Below are positions 8,301 to 9,263 of a stretch of 9,263 nucleotides of DNA, piece after piece. Under the pieces are notes generated by a model. It was not told the origin of the DNA. It did not search any database and saw only the letters and a program-made list of their open reading frames with translations. Location: NCBI GenBank assembly GCA_030531135.1, contig JAUNOJ010000060.1:1-9263 (forward strand), in the 5' to 3' direction. Every line of letters begins with the position of its first letter. Position 1 is the stretch's first letter. Source of the stretch: Sutterellaceae bacterium (GTDB lineage: Bacteria > Pseudomonadota > Gammaproteobacteria > Burkholderiales > Burkholderiaceae_F). A program made the position numbers and the translations under genes.

Positions 8301-9263
8301 AAGCGGACAAAGGCCCTCAACTTGTGGTGGTGCCCACAGTCGTTGTGGTCAACTGGGTCACTGAACTTGCGCGATTTGCCCCAAGATTGTATTCGGTGGT
8401 CTATTCGAGCCAACCGAAGGAGAAACGAACTTCCGTCTTTGAAAATCTTAAATCCGGCGACGTTGTGATCGTCAGCTACGGGATGCTTGCCAACGACATC
8501 GATGCGTTTGCCAAGGTGCAGTGGGCTACGCTTGTGTTAGACGAAGCACATGCCGTCAAGAATCCGCAGACCAAAAACTTCAAGGCTGTCAAGACAATCA
8601 AGGCCGGCACTCGTATCTTGCTCACGGGCACGCCCCTGCAAAACCATCTCACGGATTTGTGGAGCTTAATGGAAATTGCCAATCCGGGGATGCTTGGAAA
8701 GTATGCACATTTCCACAACCGTTTTGCATTGCCGATTGAAACCCGATTTTCCAGCGAAACCGTGAATCCGCGCGACATGCGCGAGCAGTTGCAGCGTATG
8801 CTGGCTCCCTTTGTTTTGCGTCGTACCAAAGCAGAAGTATTGAACGAATTGCCGACGAAGACAGAGATCACGCTCACTGTCGAATTGTCGCAAGAAGAAC
8901 AGGAAGTCTACGAATATATTCGAAAACAGGTTGTCCTTCTTGACACAATGGAAGCCTTGAATGCGACTCGCATACTCATGGAACTCACGCGTTTGCGTCT
9001 GGCGTGTTGTAGCCCCGTGTTGGTGAGCCCCGAGCTCAAAGACATTGCCTCATCCAAAACGGCTGTCTTCAAAGACTTGGCTACGGACTTGGTCGGGCAG
9101 GGACATCGAGCGTTGGTGTTTAGCCAATTCACCAAGCATTTGGCCTTGATTAAGACTGCCTTAGACGAGATCGGCATCGACTACCTGTATCTTGACGGAA
9201 CGATGACAGCGATGGAGCGCGCACAGGTCGTAGAAGAGTTTGAAACGGGGAGTACGCCCATTT
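5309..9263 (+). CDS. SNF2-family DNA-dependent ATPase, second of the tandem pair (3' end beyond window)
   Basis: The frame stays open from the ATG at 5309 to the window end, giving about 1318 residues. This is a paralog of the preceding gene along its whole visible length. Motor motifs are LRDYQ (ending at Q960), Walker A DDMGLGKT (981-988, K987), DEAH (1078-1081), LTGTPLQN (1105-1112) and FSQFTKH (1271-1277). By alignment with its neighbour the protein should end near residue 1416, so about 100 residues with motifs V and VI lie outside. The N-terminal region is diverged but collinear: FITAALNYRQK matches FMDAALLYRQK, AVNLMRKAL matches AVNLMRQAL, and WSAG...MTEQD is at 539-561. Residues 268-322 and 323-377 are identical 55-residue tandem copies, where the neighbour has one. 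There is also a 6-residue net insertion between motifs III and IV relative to the neighbour. The start is supported by an in-frame TGA at 5297-5299 and GGAGA at 5302-5306, though the spacing to the ATG is short; GTG at 5300 is the only upstream alternative. Confidence 0.93.
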   Translation, partial: MAIRTPTVPLRFLTESEVLSILVLLFPEPAGFDVFEHCCKKLNADYPDFYGRLQLLRQQEWVVDHLEPGYESAGQPLFVFNGERILDFLQAVPVDVFEGIVAGLSDIAKAAVNQAEFITAALNYRQKAIFPKEGFMAKNAGLNKYFESMRTALLDILCSSNDWVLFFRRLPCVFALICSRRLCVEAKTQGLSQKTSERVLRLLITGVFQMTGEKELDATREILVFYADFLHNGKPQEVLRRLDPEGKYAYAVLAARSMSSNEPPATAVNLMRKALFLEGRKRYFEEDILNWFYGIALLRDKANPETASRIRTILDIKNVQTDVNLMRKALFLEGRKRYFEEDILNWFYGIALLRDKANPETASRIRTILDIKNVQTDIGLRPLWLLLSTAAGVNVAGKVQSMIGRVRRELLDMPTWYGLFSIAALKFQCIDRPRALTRFADDFFSRYPLLRIELEAIKDARSLQLIELTEAFDFQPLLPAGDYGQADWELALTRLMNLEKAPEDALPTADALYRVVYFLNRRKRELEIRLQKSSDGKRWSAGALLSLETFRNGVAGMTEQDHRVASLITTVPGHRNQLKLEVDSAIVELVGCPHLYDRTYPGKDDRLEVVEEKLQVCLKRCKDHFEIRTNMPGFFNPETQRRSIHYFAKQTRIEVYRPTDKELALLKELKRRHSYPLQAQEQLQAYLGAISTWIAVVSDIEPKSELAETVPADARICFSIKPENQNCFYLISSCVRPVPDSDFEVKPGKGEAYVAQATKGSRVQVCRDLKLEKRNLQILTDKLPANGGDSDWGLDLFETLTFLDSVNDHKDLCQIFWPQGVKLRVSPQRIDNVVISIPCKDNDTWFDVGGCVMSPGVEAKLQDLLAENRFVRLNETDYAAVSQFVRQKIQALNKIGVVDSGDGNLRLSKYNADRLQDLDGDGLVLEVNDEFNDVAERIRNINLSEPEIPANLNARLRDYQVQGFKWLVKVSDWGAGAILADDMGLGKTVQTIAFLLRQADKGPQLVVVPTVVVVNWVTELARFAPRLYSVVYSSQPKEKRTSVFENLKSGDVVIVSYGMLANDIDAFAKVQWATLVLDEAHAVKNPQTKNFKAVKTIKAGTRILLTGTPLQNHLTDLWSLMEIANPGMLGKYAHFHNRFALPIETRFSSETVNPRDMREQLQRMLAPFVLRRTKAEVLNELPTKTEITLTVELSQEEQEVYEYIRKQVVLLDTMEALNATRILMELTRLRLACCSPVLVSPELKDIASSKTAVFKDLATDLVGQGHRALVFSQFTKHLALIKTALDEIGIDYLYLDGTMTAMERAQVVEEFETGSTPI
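6110..6274 (+). repeat. 165-bp perfect direct tandem repeat, copy 1 (in-frame, 55 codons)
   Basis: This unit starts GTGAACCTCATGCGTAAG and ends CAAACCGAC. It is identical base for base to the unit that follows directly. It encodes residues 268-322 of the second SNF2 protein, opening with VNLMRKALFLEG and containing DILNWFYGIALL. The left boundary is sharp: beyond one shared C the flanks differ (GCC before copy 1, GAC before copy 2). The upstream paralog has a single equivalent of this unit, beginning at its residue 260 (VNLMRQAL). Confidence 0.97.
6275..6439 (+). repeat. 165-bp perfect direct tandem repeat, copy 2
   Basis: The second, identical copy, encoding residues 323-377, is joined to copy 1 with no spacer and no frame change. 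The sequence after it (ATCGGCTTGCGT, protein IGLRPLWLLL) lines up with the region after the single copy in the upstream paralog (EALSVWLAV). The paralog offset is 63 residues from this copy (V323 with V260) through to the WSxG block (W539 with W476), so copy 2 sits in the ancestral downstream context and one whole unit has been added. Confidence 0.97.

Noticed and set aside
1132..9263. A named anti-phage defence system (for example DISARM-like) built on the SNF2 genes
   Set aside because: SNF2 ATPases occur in some defence systems, but no methyltransferase, nuclease or other partner gene is visible in the window, so the claim would rest on the motor alone.

Overview
The window has three plus-strand genes in a row and no RNA genes, insertion sequences or CRISPR arrays that I can see. 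The sequence is moderate in GC (about half, by eye), gene-dense and bacterial in style, with short spacers and Shine-Dalgarno-like motifs before the starts. Gene content alone does not fix the taxon. Codon use and the long SNF2-type proteins would fit a Pseudomonadota host, perhaps a gut betaproteobacterium, but that is a weak guess.

Layout: (1) 5-1105 is an M20-family (M20D-like) metal-dependent amidohydrolase/peptidase, starting right at the window edge. (2) Only 26 nt later, 1132-5193 encodes a complete 1353-residue SNF2-family DNA-dependent ATPase. About 890 residues of N-terminal sequence with no domain I can name precede a canonical two-lobed SNF2 motor. (3) After a 115-nt spacer, 5309 to the window end encodes a second SNF2 ATPase. 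It is paralogous to the first over its whole visible length (about 1318 residues) and is cut by the window edge before motifs V and VI. By eye the motors are roughly 60% identical, while the N-terminal parts are much more diverged but still collinear.

The most striking feature is a perfect, in-frame tandem duplication of 165 bp (55 codons) inside the second SNF2 gene, at 6110-6274 and 6275-6439. The upstream paralog has one copy. Residue offsets between the paralogs are 8 just before the repeat and exactly 63 afterwards (8 + 55), still 63 more than 150 residues downstream. The extra unit is therefore a clean insertion in an otherwise collinear protein. It is either a very recent duplication in a helical, solenoid-like region or an assembly artefact.

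How the genes work together is not clear. The two SNF2 proteins probably arose by an old tandem gene duplication and may act on nucleoprotein complexes such as stalled RNA polymerase or other DNA-bound proteins, but no partner gene (methyltransferase, nuclease, SWIM protein) lies in the window to point to a role. The amidohydrolase could be cotranscribed with the first SNF2 gene because of spacing alone; no functional link is evident.
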